This document shows, in pieces, positions 53,331 to 61,458 of a stretch of DNA of 64,000 bases (the first letter of the stretch is position 1; every line of letters starts with the position of its first letter). The translations under genes were made by a program, and so were the position numbers. Under the pieces are notes generated by a model. It was not told the origin of the DNA. It saw only the letters and a list, made by a program, of their open reading frames with translations, and searched no databases. This stretch comes from Streptomyces sp. HUAS YS2 (GTDB taxonomy: Bacteria; Actinomycetota; Actinomycetes; Streptomycetales; Streptomycetaceae). Where the stretch lies: positions 5,303,001-5,367,000 of the forward strand of contig NZ_CP137573.1 of NCBI RefSeq assembly GCF_033343995.1. Direction: 5' to 3'.

Positions 53331-53954
53331 GTGCCGGACGACGTGGGGGGCAAGCCGTTCCAGGACGGTGGGGACCCCGAGGACTCTGTCGACCGCGGAG
53401 GCGCGGACGAGGACTTCGCCTCCGTGGTGTTCGACGAGGACTTCGTCCGGGCCGCCGAGTTCCACGAGCCCACCGCCGTCGAGCGGCTGCTCGCGGCCGC
53501 CCAGGCCCGCGCCGAGGCGGACGCCGCCCGGGCCCGAGCCGGCGGCGGCCCCTCCGAGGACGAGCTCTACGAGGACGGCTACGGCCCCGGCCGCCTCCTC
53601 GACCACGACGGCTACGGCGACGAGGACGACGACGATTCCGGGCCGTACGGCCGCCACGGCGGCGCCCTGCGCCCCTACCGGAACTCAGCCCGCTGGCACC
53701 GGCCGGTCGCCTGGGTGCTCGCCCTGGTGATGGGCGTCGGCATGGTCGCCCTCGCCTTCACCGCCGTCTACCGGGGCGCCACGGCCAACCGCCAGGACCC
53801 CGCCCCGGCCCCGACGACCACCAGCGGGATCGACATCCCGTCCCCGGGCGCCACCTCGGCCGTGGCCCCCGCCGTCGTCCCCACCGCCGTCGGACCCTCG
53901 GCCTCCACCCCGTACCCGGGCGCGCCTGTGCCAGCCGTGCCCCCTACGCCCTGA
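53331..53954 (+). CDS. single-pass membrane protein with VVFDEDFVRAA motif
   Basis: 207 residues of unknown function. An acidic cytoplasmic N terminus contains ASVVFDEDFVRAAEFHEPTAVERL (about 30-53), and a long Asp/Glu/Gly-rich stretch precedes one membrane helix (about 124-146). The short outside tail is Pro/Ala/Thr-rich. The VVFDE motif is shared with the next protein (SVVFDESFIRAARLQE), so the two are related. By position they correspond to membrane proteins that, as I recall, have been linked to the spore-wall complex in S. coelicolor. Confidence 0.78.
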   Translation: MPDDVGGKPFQDGGDPEDSVDRGGADEDFASVVFDEDFVRAAEFHEPTAVERLLAAAQARAEADAARARAGGGPSEDELYEDGYGPGRLLDHDGYGDEDDDDSGPYGRHGGALRPYRNSARWHRPVAWVLALVMGVGMVALAFTAVYRGATANRQDPAPAPTTTSGIDIPSPGATSAVAPAVVPTAVGPSASTPYPGAPVPAVPPTP

Positions 53955-54015
53955 GTCGTGGGCATTCTTCTGAACTTGACGTGTACCTGGGCGTTTACCG
54001 AAGCCTCCGCCGACC

Positions 54016-54021
54016 TACCCT
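54016..54021 (+). promoter_or_regulatory. -10 hexamer of a probable leaderless promoter
   Basis: TACCCT, 6 nt, then ATG 54028, with no Shine-Dalgarno sequence. Confidence 0.5.
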
Positions 54022-54027
54022 GAAGGT

Positions 54028-55113
54028 ATGGCAGGGAGTGGCGACCCGCCTGAGGGGACACCCGAGGGACTCCCCGGCGGTGGTGAGGACGAGTACCGAT
54101 CCGTCGTCTTCGACGAGTCGTTCATCCGTGCTGCCCGCCTCCAGGAGTTCTCCGCCCAGGAGCGGATGGGGGAGCACGCCCGCGCCGTGCGCTCCCGGCC
54201 CGGGTTCGACTCCGGCCGCCGCTCCAAGCAGCCCCTGCTGCTGGTGCTGCTGATCCTCCTCGCCTTCGGAACCGCCATCTACCTGGGCGTCCGCAACCCG
54301 TACCAGCCGCCCGCCGTGCACCGCGCCGAGCCGCTGCGGACCACCATGACCCCGCTGGCCCCCCAGGGCCGCGTACCGGGCGGCGAACCCGCCGAGCTGC
54401 TCGCGCACAGCCCCGCCGCCGAGTACCGCACCGGAGCGGCCGGCATCAACCTGCCGCCCGACGTGGGCCGCACCGAACACTTCTCGGAGAGCCAGGTCGT
54501 CACCGCGCTGTCGGTGGCCAAGGACTACCTCGTGGCCTCCTCCCTGGACCCGGACGTGCTGGCCGGCTCGACCGCCCGGCCGGTGCGCCTGCTGATCGAC
54601 CCGGACCAGCTCGCCCAGTTCGACAGCAGCCTCGAATCGCCCCGGACCGACGGCCGGCACGCCCCCGCCGGCTGGCTGGTCCGCTTCGATTCGGCCCGGG
54701 AGGCGGTCGTCGGCACCTCCACCCGCGTCCAGGGCACCCTGCACTTCGCGGAGATCGACGCAGGCGTGCTGGAGGTGACCTCGGACCACACCTTCACCTA
54801 CGCGCTGCGGCCCGCGGTCTCCGGCTCCGGCCCGGCACCCGCCGCCTCGCTGTTCACCGTCCACCGCGAGGTGCAGTTCCGGTTCGACCGCGAGGACCTG
54901 CGGATGCACCGTGCGGAGCTGCTGACCAGCCGCGTCGAGGCCGGCCCGCAGGCCTGCGTCCCGGACTCCCGCGGCACGCTGCGGCCCCTGCTGGCCGGGG
55001 AGCAGGCGCCCGGCACGGGCGCCCCCGCCGTCACCGACCCGTACGCCGTCGGCGAGAACACCGTCGCACCGCTCTGCGGCACCCTCTCCCCGAAGGCCCA
55101 GCCCGTGCTCTAG
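54028..55113 (+). CDS. single-pass membrane protein with VVFDESFIRAA motif and large extracellular domain
   Basis: 361 residues of unknown function. The cytoplasmic N terminus has EYRSVVFDESFIRAARLQEFSAQERM (about 22-47), then a basic stretch and one membrane helix (about 69-86). About 270 residues lie outside, with a mixed alpha/beta look and two Cys near the C-terminal third (ACVPDSRG and LCGTLS) that could form a disulfide. Its stop codon overlaps that of the convergent M48 peptidase gene within CTAG. Confidence 0.78.
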   Translation: MAGSGDPPEGTPEGLPGGGEDEYRSVVFDESFIRAARLQEFSAQERMGEHARAVRSRPGFDSGRRSKQPLLLVLLILLAFGTAIYLGVRNPYQPPAVHRAEPLRTTMTPLAPQGRVPGGEPAELLAHSPAAEYRTGAAGINLPPDVGRTEHFSESQVVTALSVAKDYLVASSLDPDVLAGSTARPVRLLIDPDQLAQFDSSLESPRTDGRHAPAGWLVRFDSAREAVVGTSTRVQGTLHFAEIDAGVLEVTSDHTFTYALRPAVSGSGPAPAASLFTVHREVQFRFDREDLRMHRAELLTSRVEAGPQACVPDSRGTLRPLLAGEQAPGTGAPAVTDPYAVGENTVAPLCGTLSPKAQPVL

Positions 55114-56213
55114 CTCTCCGCCTTGCCGGTGTCCTCGGTGCCGGCGCCGGTGCCGTTGCCGGTGCTGCCGTCCTTGCCACCGAACCGGCTGCGGAGCCTG
55201 CCGCTCAGGTCGCCCGCGAGGTCGCCCGCGCCGCCCGCTATGTCGCCGACCAGCTTCATCAGCGGATCCTTGCTCGTCCGCACCGACTCGGCGTAGTGCC
55301 CGGCCGACTCGCGGAACGAGTCGGTCACCGAGGTGTCCTTGTCCTCCGAGCGCTTCGGGTAGTGGCCGTCCATGATCCGCTGGTAGTCGCGGGTCTCCGC
55401 CCACTTCTTCAGCTCCGCCGCCCGCACCGTGGTGAAGGGGTGCGTGCGCGGCAGGACGTTCAGGATCTTCAGCACGGAGTCCCGCAGGTCGCCCCCGGCC
55501 TCGTACTCCTCTGCCTGCGCCAGGAACGCGTCCACGTTCATCTCGTGCAGGTGGTTGCCGCCGGCGATCTTCATCAGACCCCGCATCGACGCCTGGAGGT
55601 CCTGGCCCACCAGGAGCCCCGCCCGGTCCGCGGAGAGCTCCGACTTGCGGAACCACTCCCGCAGCGCGGTGACGATGGCCATGATCGCCATGTTGCCCAG
55701 TGGGATCCAGGCGATCTTCACCGCCAGGGTCGTCAGGAAGAGCAGGATCGTGCGGTACACCGCGTGGCCGGAGAGGGCGTGACCCACCTCGTGGCCCACG
55801 ACGGCCCGCATCTCCTCCTCGTCGAGCAGTTCCACCAGGCCGGTGGTCACGACGATGATCGGCTCGTCGAGCCCGATGCACATCGCGTTGGGCTTCGGGT
55901 CCTGCGTGACGTACATCGGGGGGATCTTCTCCAGGTCCAGGATGTAACAGGCGTCCCGCAGCATGTCGTTGAGGTGCGTGAACTGCGCGTCACTCACCCG
56001 CACGGAGTCCGAGAGGAAGAGGAGCCGCAGGCTGCGCTCGGGCAGCAGCCCGCTGAGCGTCTTGAAGACCGTGTCGAAGCCGCTGAGCTTGCGGAGCGCG
56101 ACCAGAGCCGACCGGTCCGCGGGGTGTTCGTACGCCCGCGAGGAGATGTCCGGGAAGCGCCTGCGCTGCCTGCTCGGAACCTTCCCCTGCGTGCTGTCCG
56201 TGTCGTCGGTCAT
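55110..56213 (-). CDS. M48 family zinc metallopeptidase (HtpX-like)
   Basis: 367 residues. Membrane-associated metalloprotease with HEVGH (141-145) and the third zinc ligand Glu192 in SELSADRAG. One or two membrane segments lie between them (about 154-183). The C terminus has a Gly/Asp-rich amphipathic region. ATG 56213 is chosen with AGGGGG upstream; the frame is open far beyond, opposite to nadD, which is a shadow. Placed among wall-polymer genes, it may act in envelope protein quality control. Confidence 0.9.
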   Translation of the reverse strand: MTDDTDSTQGKVPSRQRRRFPDISSRAYEHPADRSALVALRKLSGFDTVFKTLSGLLPERSLRLLFLSDSVRVSDAQFTHLNDMLRDACYILDLEKIPPMYVTQDPKPNAMCIGLDEPIIVVTTGLVELLDEEEMRAVVGHEVGHALSGHAVYRTILLFLTTLAVKIAWIPLGNMAIMAIVTALREWFRKSELSADRAGLLVGQDLQASMRGLMKIAGGNHLHEMNVDAFLAQAEEYEAGGDLRDSVLKILNVLPRTHPFTTVRAAELKKWAETRDYQRIMDGHYPKRSEDKDTSVTDSFRESAGHYAESVRTSKDPLMKLVGDIAGGAGDLAGDLSGRLRSRFGGKDGSTGNGTGAGTEDTGKAES

Positions 56214-56457
56214 GGATGCCCCCTGTTCGTACGAGATCTCGCTCGTCCCCCTGACGGACCCCAGCCTAGGTCCTGGCCCCACGGTCCGCCGGAGCCTGTG
56301 GACAACCCCGGCGCTGTGGATGAACCGGGCGTGCGAGGTGCCGCCACGGTGACGACGACTACGACAACGACTGAGTCGGCGTGAGCGTGCCCGGAGCGCC
56401 CGCATACGATGTGCGCGAAGTCTCGCTCCCATCCCCGATCGATTGGTCCTGCCGAAG

Positions 56458-56619
56458 ATGAGCCTGCACAGCACCGCCCTCAACCTGGTCAGCCTCGCGG
56501 AGGGCGCCGAGCACGGCGGCAACCACGACAGCCTGAACCCGTACGTGACCGGCGGCGGCGCCCTCCTCGCGCTGCTCCTGCTGCTGTGGATCACCACCCG
56601 CTTCAACCGCGACCGCTGA
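56458..56619 (+). CDS. 53-residue single-pass membrane protein
   Basis: Short gene between the M48 peptidase and nadD. It encodes MSLHSTALNLVSLAEGAEHG, an Asn/His/Asp-containing turn (NHDSLNPYVTGGG), one hydrophobic helix (about 35-46, ALLALLLLLWI) and a basic RFNRDR end. The TACGAT hexamer at 56405-56410 could be its -10, with GAAG before the ATG. The ordered composition and membrane topology argue that it is real. The function is unknown; co-transcription with nadD (53 bp downstream) is likely. Confidence 0.65.
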   Translation: MSLHSTALNLVSLAEGAEHGGNHDSLNPYVTGGGALLALLLLLWITTRFNRDR

Positions 56620-56672
56620 TCCGGCCGACCGCCCGGAGGGAGCGCGCCGTCGTGCCAGTAGGCTCTGCACGC

Positions 56673-57290
56673 ATGGGAGAGCAGGAAGTGCCTACTGGCC
56701 GCGGCAAGCGCCGCCTCGGTGTGATGGGCGGGACGTTCGACCCGATCCACCACGGACACCTGGTGGCCGCCAGTGAGGTGGCCGCCCTGTTCCACCTCGA
56801 CGAGGTGGTGTTCGTGCCGACCGGGGAGCCGTGGCAGAAGAGCCACAAGGCGGTGTCGGCGCCCGAGGACCGCTATCTGATGACGGTCATCGCGACGGCG
56901 TCGAACCCGCAGTTCTCGGTCAGCCGCATCGACATCGACCGCGGCGGACCGACGTACACGATCGACACGCTGCGGGATCTGAGCGCGCTCAACGCCGACG
57001 CGGACCTGTTCTTCATCACCGGCGCCGACGCGCTCTCCCAGATCCTCACCTGGCGCGACGCCGAGGAGCTCTTCGGGCTCGCCCACTTCATCGGCGTCAC
57101 CCGGCCGGGCCACGACCTGACCGACGACGGCCTGCCGAAGGGCGGGGTCTCGCTCGTCGAGGTGCCCGCCCTCGCGATCTCCTCCACGGATTGCCGGGGG
57201 AGAGTCGCGCAGGGGGATCCGGTCTGGTACCTGGTGCCGGACGGTGTGGTGCGCTACATCGACAAGCGCCAGTTGTACCGCGGCGAGTGA
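56673..57290 (+). CDS. nadD: nicotinate-nucleotide adenylyltransferase
   Basis: 205 residues. Joins ATP and nicotinate mononucleotide in NAD synthesis. Nucleotidyltransferase motif GGTFDPIHHGH (19-29), the TYTIDTL segment and the C-terminal ISSTDCR (ISSTxxR) motif. ATG 56673 is chosen by family length; the frame is open to 56409. A TAGGCT hexamer ends 8 nt before the ATG, so this mRNA may be leaderless or nearly so. The LCP gene follows after 19 bp. Confidence 0.96.
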   Translation: MGEQEVPTGRGKRRLGVMGGTFDPIHHGHLVAASEVAALFHLDEVVFVPTGEPWQKSHKAVSAPEDRYLMTVIATASNPQFSVSRIDIDRGGPTYTIDTLRDLSALNADADLFFITGADALSQILTWRDAEELFGLAHFIGVTRPGHDLTDDGLPKGGVSLVEVPALAISSTDCRGRVAQGDPVWYLVPDGVVRYIDKRQLYRGE

Positions 57291-57309
57291 GCCTCGGAGA
57301 GGGGCACCG

Positions 57310-59010
57310 GTGAACGATCAGCAGAGTCCGTACGACCCGTACTACCCGCAGCCGCAGATCATCGGTTACGACGCGTACGGGCAGCCGGTGTACCAGCAGA
57401 CGCACCAGCCACCGCAGTCGCAGCAGGCCCAGGGGTACGACTACGACCCGTACGCCCAGCAGCAGCCCCAGCAGCCGCAGGGGTACGGCTACGACCCCTA
57501 CGCGCAGCAGCAACAGCAGCAGCCCGCGCCGCCGCAGCAGGCGCCGTACGACCCCTACGGTCAGCAGGCCCCGCAGGCCCCTCCGCAGGGCAGGCAGCAG
57601 CCCTACGACCCGTACGGTCACCAGCAGCCACAGGCGCAGCAGCAGCCTTACCGGCCCGCGCCGCCCGCGGCCCCGGTGGCCGCGCCCGCCGGCGTCCCGG
57701 GCCAGCGCCGCGGCGCCCCGGAGGGTCCCGGCGGCGAGGACCGCGACTACCGCACCGAGCAGTTCTCGTTCATCGAGGAGCCGGACGAGGACTCCGAGGA
57801 CGTCATCGACTGGCTCAAGTTCACCGAGAGCCGGTCGGAGCGGCGCGAGGAGGCCCGGCGCCGCGGCCGCAACCGGATCGTCGCGCTGGTCGTCGTCCTC
57901 GCCCTCGTCGCCATCGGCGGCGTCGGCTACCTGTGGTCGGCCGGCAAGCTCCCGGGCCTCGGCGAGTCGGGGGAACGCCCGCAGAACACCGCGACGGGCC
58001 CGCAGCAGCGGGACGTGATCGTCGTCCATCTGCACAACACCCAGAAGGGCGGCACGTCCACCGCGCTGCTCGTCGACAACACCACCACCAAACAGGGCAC
58101 CACCGTCCTGCTGCCGAACGCGCTCACCGTCGCCGACGACGAGGGCTCCGCGACCACGCTCGGCAAGTCCGTCGAGGACGACGGCTCCACCGGCACCCGC
58201 GAGGCCATCGGCAACCTACTCGGCACCAAGATCACCGGCACCTGGCGGCTCGACACCCCCTTCCTGGAGAGGCTCGTCGAGCTGGTCGGCAACATCGACA
58301 TCACCACCGACGCGGACGTCCCCGGTGAGAAGAAGGGCGAGGCGCCGCTGGTCAAGCGCGGCGAGAACCAGACCCTGAACGGCCGGGCCGCCGTCGCCTA
58401 CGCCACGTACCGCGGCGCCGGCGAGGCCGAGGCCAAGCAGCTCCAGCGCTTCGGCCAGGTCATGTACGGAGTGCTGCGCAAGATGTCGGGCGACCCGAAG
58501 GCCGCCACGATGACCGTCGAGACGCTGGCGCAGATCCTCGACCCGTCTCTGCCGGAGAAGGACCTCGGGGCCTCGCTCGCCAAGCTCGCCGAGCACGCCA
58601 AGGGCGGCGACTACAAGACGGCGCTGCTGCCGGTCGGCCAGGACGGCGCGCTCAGCGAGTCCGCGAGCGGCGGCGTGGTCAAGGACATCCTCGGCGGCAA
58701 GGTCAGCGCCCCCGAGCAGGGCGCGGCGGTCCGTGTCGCGATCCGCAACGGCAGCGGCAACCCGGACGCCACCGAGGCCGCCCGGATCGTGCTGATCAAC
58801 GGCGGCTACGCGTTCCTCGGCGGCGCCAAGGCCGACCGTGAGTCGAAGTCGCAGGTCGTCTACAAGGACGAGCTCCACAAGGCCGCCGCCGCGGAGGTCG
58901 CCAAGACCCTGGGGCTGCCGGCCGGCTCGGTGAAGAAGGGCACGACCGCCGGAAGCGCCGACGTCACCGTCGTCCTGGGCAGCGACTACAAGGTCAAGGG
59001 CGGATCCTGA
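57310..59010 (+). CDS. divergent LytR-CpsA-Psr (LCP) family protein with LytR_C domain
   Basis: 566 residues. The cytoplasmic N terminus (1 to about 125) is a Gln/Pro/Tyr repeat region (YDPYAQQQ, PYDPYGQQ), then a charged segment, one membrane helix (189-207) and the LCP-like domain (about 233-395) followed by a LytR_C domain (about 475-560). LCP enzymes attach lipid-linked polymers to peptidoglycan. Here the usual Arg-Asp and PRD positions read GTST and LLPNALT, so key lipid-phosphate Args seem changed, while TYRGAGEAEAKQLQRF keeps a late Arg motif. GTG 57310 with GAGAGG upstream. It matches the position of S. coelicolor PdtA, as I recall. Confidence 0.82.
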   Translation: MNDQQSPYDPYYPQPQIIGYDAYGQPVYQQTHQPPQSQQAQGYDYDPYAQQQPQQPQGYGYDPYAQQQQQQPAPPQQAPYDPYGQQAPQAPPQGRQQPYDPYGHQQPQAQQQPYRPAPPAAPVAAPAGVPGQRRGAPEGPGGEDRDYRTEQFSFIEEPDEDSEDVIDWLKFTESRSERREEARRRGRNRIVALVVVLALVAIGGVGYLWSAGKLPGLGESGERPQNTATGPQQRDVIVVHLHNTQKGGTSTALLVDNTTTKQGTTVLLPNALTVADDEGSATTLGKSVEDDGSTGTREAIGNLLGTKITGTWRLDTPFLERLVELVGNIDITTDADVPGEKKGEAPLVKRGENQTLNGRAAVAYATYRGAGEAEAKQLQRFGQVMYGVLRKMSGDPKAATMTVETLAQILDPSLPEKDLGASLAKLAEHAKGGDYKTALLPVGQDGALSESASGGVVKDILGGKVSAPEQGAAVRVAIRNGSGNPDATEAARIVLINGGYAFLGGAKADRESKSQVVYKDELHKAAAAEVAKTLGLPAGSVKKGTTAGSADVTVVLGSDYKVKGGS

Positions 59011-59016
59011 GCCGCG

Positions 59017-59061
59017 CGCCCCGGTGGGGCCGGTCCCCGAAGGACCGGCCCCACCGGGGCG
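59017..59061 (+). terminator. terminator after the LCP gene
   Basis: Perfect 20-bp GC-rich stem (59017-59036 with 59042-59061) and a 5-nt loop. Confidence 0.9.
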
Positions 59062-59138
59062 TGACGTAATGGCTTTCCGGGGTGTCGGCGGTCCGTGAGA
59101 CCCTGGATGTGTTCCCGACCACCGACGAAAGCCTGCTT

Positions 59139-59576
59139 GTGACCGCCACGGACCGCTCCATCGAGCTCGTCAGCGCCGCCGCCCAGGCGGCGGCCGACCG
59201 CCTCGCGCACGACATCATCGCGTACGACGTCAGCGATGTGCTGTCGATCACCGACGCCTTCCTGCTCGCCTCCGCACCCAACGACCGCCAGGTCAAGTCG
59301 ATCGTCGACGAGATCGAGGAGCGCCTCAACAAGGACCTCGGCGCCAAGCCGGTCCGCCGGGAGGGCGACCGCGACGCCCGCTGGATCCTCCTGGACTACG
59401 TCGACATCGTCGTCCACGTCCAGCACAGCGAGGAGCGGGTCTTCTACGCCCTGGAGCGGCTCTGGAAGGACTGCCCCGAGCTGCCCCTGCCCGAGGACGC
59501 CCTCAAGACCCGCGGCAAGGCCGCCGAGCACGCCGCGCTGACCGGCGCCGACGAGACGGACGGTGAGCTGAGCTGA
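59139..59576 (+). CDS. rsfS: ribosomal silencing factor RsfS
   Basis: 145 residues. Binds L14 of the 50S subunit and blocks subunit joining. Has the family core AHDIIAYDVSDVLSITDAFLLASAPNDRQV and RWILLDYVDIVVHVQ. GTG 59139 (MTATDRSIEL) matches the family; the open frame starts at 59082. The stop codon overlaps the proposed CTG start of the downstream phosphatase gene. Confidence 0.93.
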   Translation: MTATDRSIELVSAAAQAAADRLAHDIIAYDVSDVLSITDAFLLASAPNDRQVKSIVDEIEERLNKDLGAKPVRREGDRDARWILLDYVDIVVHVQHSEERVFYALERLWKDCPELPLPEDALKTRGKAAEHAALTGADETDGELS

Positions 59577-60226
59577 GCGCCGCCAAGCCCGGCACCGGCC
59601 GCAGGATCGTCCTCTGGCGGCACGGCCAGACCTCCTGGAACCTGGAGCGCCGCTTCCAGGGCTCCACGGACATCGAGCTGACGGAGACCGGCGTCGCCCA
59701 GGCGCGCCGTGCCGCCCGGCTGCTCGCCGCCCTGAAGCCGGACGCGATCGTCGCATCCGACCTGAAGCGCGCGGCGGCCACGGCGGCCGAGCTGGCCGCG
59801 CTCACCGGCCATCAGGTCGCCCACGACTCCGCGCTCCGCGAGACCTACGCGGGGGAGTGGCAGGGCCTGACGCACGACGAGATCGTCGCGCGGTACGGCG
59901 AGCAGTACGCCGCCTGGAAGCGCGGCGAGCCCGTGCGCCGGGGCGGCGGCGAGCTGGAGACCGAGGTCGCCGACCGCGCCGCACCGGTGGTCCTGGAGCA
60001 CGCCGAGAAGCTGCCCGAGGACGGCACGCTCGTCGTCGTCAGCCACGGCGGCACGATCCGCACCACGATCGGCCGGCTGCTCGAGCTGGAGGCCCGCCAC
60101 TGGGAGAGCCTGGGCGGGCTGTCCAACTGCTGCTGGTCGGTGCTCGGCGAGGGCGCCCGCGGCTGGCGGCTCCTGGAGCACAACGCCGGCACGCTGCCCG
60201 AGCCGGTCCTCGGCGACGACGACTGA
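59573..60226 (+). CDS. histidine phosphatase family protein (phosphoglycerate-mutase-like) with probable CTG start
   Basis: 217 residues if started at CTG 59573, which overlaps the rsfS TGA by 4 bp. Catalytic RHG at 16-18 (His17) in VLWRHGQTSWN and the second His158 in VVVSHGGT show it is a real histidine phosphatase. The first in-frame ATG/GTG/TTG is the GTG at 59933, far past the RHG motif, and a stop codon lies at 59564, so a standard start is impossible. Substrate is unknown. In rsfS-linked positions these enzymes are often annotated only as phosphoglycerate mutase-like. Confidence 0.85.
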   Translation: MSAAKPGTGRRIVLWRHGQTSWNLERRFQGSTDIELTETGVAQARRAARLLAALKPDAIVASDLKRAAATAAELAALTGHQVAHDSALRETYAGEWQGLTHDEIVARYGEQYAAWKRGEPVRRGGGELETEVADRAAPVVLEHAEKLPEDGTLVVVSHGGTIRTTIGRLLELEARHWESLGGLSNCCWSVLGEGARGWRLLEHNAGTLPEPVLGDDD

Positions 60227-60355
60227 CCGCCGGTCGCCCCGGCGGGAAGCCGCCCGGACAACCCCCGGGAGATCTGCCCGGACCCGGATTTCACTTTCCG
60301 GCAGGTCACAGGCTAAAGTTCTTCTTGTTCGCAGCGCGGAGCGCGAAGAACACGA

Positions 60356-60428
60356 GGGGCTATAGCTCAGTTGGTAGAGCGCCTGCATGGCATGCAGGAG
60401 GTCAGGAGTTCAATTCTCCTTAGCTCCA
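60356..60428 (+). tRNA. tRNA-Ala (anticodon GGC)
   Basis: 73 nt. The acceptor stem GGGGCTA pairs with TAGCTCC (one G-U), with a D-arm TAGCTCAGTTGGTAGAGC, an anticodon arm CCTGC-ATGGCAT-GCAGG with anticodon GGC, and a T-arm with GTTCAATTC. The 3' CCA is not encoded (ACA follows the discriminator A). Confidence 0.95.
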
Positions 60429-60435
60429 CAGTCAC

Positions 60436-60467
60436 CGAATCCCGTCCCCGTCAGGGGGCGGGATTCG
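60436..60467. terminator. terminator shared by the tRNA and the convergent XRE gene
   Basis: 14-bp stem (60436-60449 with 60454-60467, one G-U pair) and a GTCA loop just after the tRNA. It overlaps the stop codon of the leftward regulator gene at 60451. Confidence 0.8.
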
Positions 60468-61356
60468 TCGTTTCCGCCGTCGTCCCCGCCTCGCTCCCCG
60501 CCCTGCTCTCCGCCTCGCTCGGGCAGAGCAGGGCCATCGCCCGCCGGCTGCGGTCGTCGTTCGGCGTGTACGCCACGATCCGGCACTCCGGCATCCCGTT
60601 GACGCTCAGCGAGACCGACGTCATCCGCAGCTCGCCCACGGCGTCGTGACGGAAGGTCTTCACCCGGGCCCCGGGCGGCACCACGTCGCCGCTCGCCCAC
60701 AGCCGGGCGAACTCCGGGCTCGCCTCCGACAGTCGCCGCACGAACGTCTCCCAGGCGGGCTCGCCCACGTGCCGCCCGTACGAGCCCCGGAACTGGGCCA
60801 CCATCAGCGGGAGCTCCTGCTCCCGGTTCACCAGCGGGCAGCGCGCCTCCTGCACCGTGAACAGCGTCCACAGGACGTTGCGCACCCCGAAGAGTTCGTG
60901 CTCCGGCGTCATGAAGAGCGTCCGGTACGCGCCGTTGGTCGCGAGGATGTCGTACCGGCCGTTGTAGATCACCGCGGGGTGCGGGTGCAGGGCGTCGAGG
61001 ATGCCCTGGAGCTCCGGACCGACCGTCTGGACCCCGTCCTCGCTGTCGGGCGCGTACGCCACCTCGGCCAGGTGGTAGAGGTGCTCCCGCTCCGGCGGGT
61101 CGAGACGCAGGGTGCGCGCCACCGCGTCGAGCACCTGCGACGAGGCGTTGATCGGCCGGCCCTGCTCCAGCCACGTGTACCAGGTGACGCCGACGCCGGA
61201 GAGCTGGGCGACCTCCTCGCGGCGCAGCCCGGGCGTCCGCCGGCGTAAGCCGGGCGGCATCCCCACGTCCTGCGGTGTCACCCGGGCCCGGCGGCTGCGC
61301 AGGAACGCCGCCAGCTCCGGCCTGCGGCGTTGTGTCGGTGCTGCCATGGTCGTCAC
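60451..61356 (-). CDS. XRE-family transcriptional regulator with MmyB-like C-terminal domain
   Basis: 301 residues (298 if the ATG at 61347 is used). An N-terminal helix-turn-helix (about 15-85) contains LRREEVAQLSGVGVTWYTWLEQGR, the usual recognition helix of this family. The C-terminal about 190 residues form the PAS-like ligand-binding domain of MmyB proteins (VIYNGRYDILATNGAYRTLF). It is divergently transcribed from an MFS exporter, a typical layout for a regulator controlling its neighbour in response to a small molecule. Ligand unknown. Confidence 0.88.
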   Translation of the reverse strand: MTTMAAPTQRRRPELAAFLRSRRARVTPQDVGMPPGLRRRTPGLRREEVAQLSGVGVTWYTWLEQGRPINASSQVLDAVARTLRLDPPEREHLYHLAEVAYAPDSEDGVQTVGPELQGILDALHPHPAVIYNGRYDILATNGAYRTLFMTPEHELFGVRNVLWTLFTVQEARCPLVNREQELPLMVAQFRGSYGRHVGEPAWETFVRRLSEASPEFARLWASGDVVPPGARVKTFRHDAVGELRMTSVSLSVNGMPECRIVAYTPNDDRSRRAMALLCPSEAESRAGSEAGTTAETTNPAP

Positions 61357-61393
61357 ACCCCCATCGTCGAGGAGCCGTACCGCCGTTGCCAGG

Positions 61394-61410
61394 TACTGTC
61401 ACCACCAGTA
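61394..61410. promoter_or_regulatory. candidate operator between regulator and exporter
   Basis: TACTG and CAGTA arms separated by 7 nt in the 102-bp divergent region. The repeat is short; proposed only from its position. Confidence 0.3.
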
Positions 61411-61458
61411 TCGGCGGGCTCTCGTTACCCGTACCGGACCGGCGGCACGCTGACTGTC

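Noticed and set aside
56214..57113. N-terminal extension of the M48 peptidase over nadD
   Set aside because: It is opposite nadD and the small membrane gene; ATG 56213 has a good ribosome binding site and gives the normal domain.
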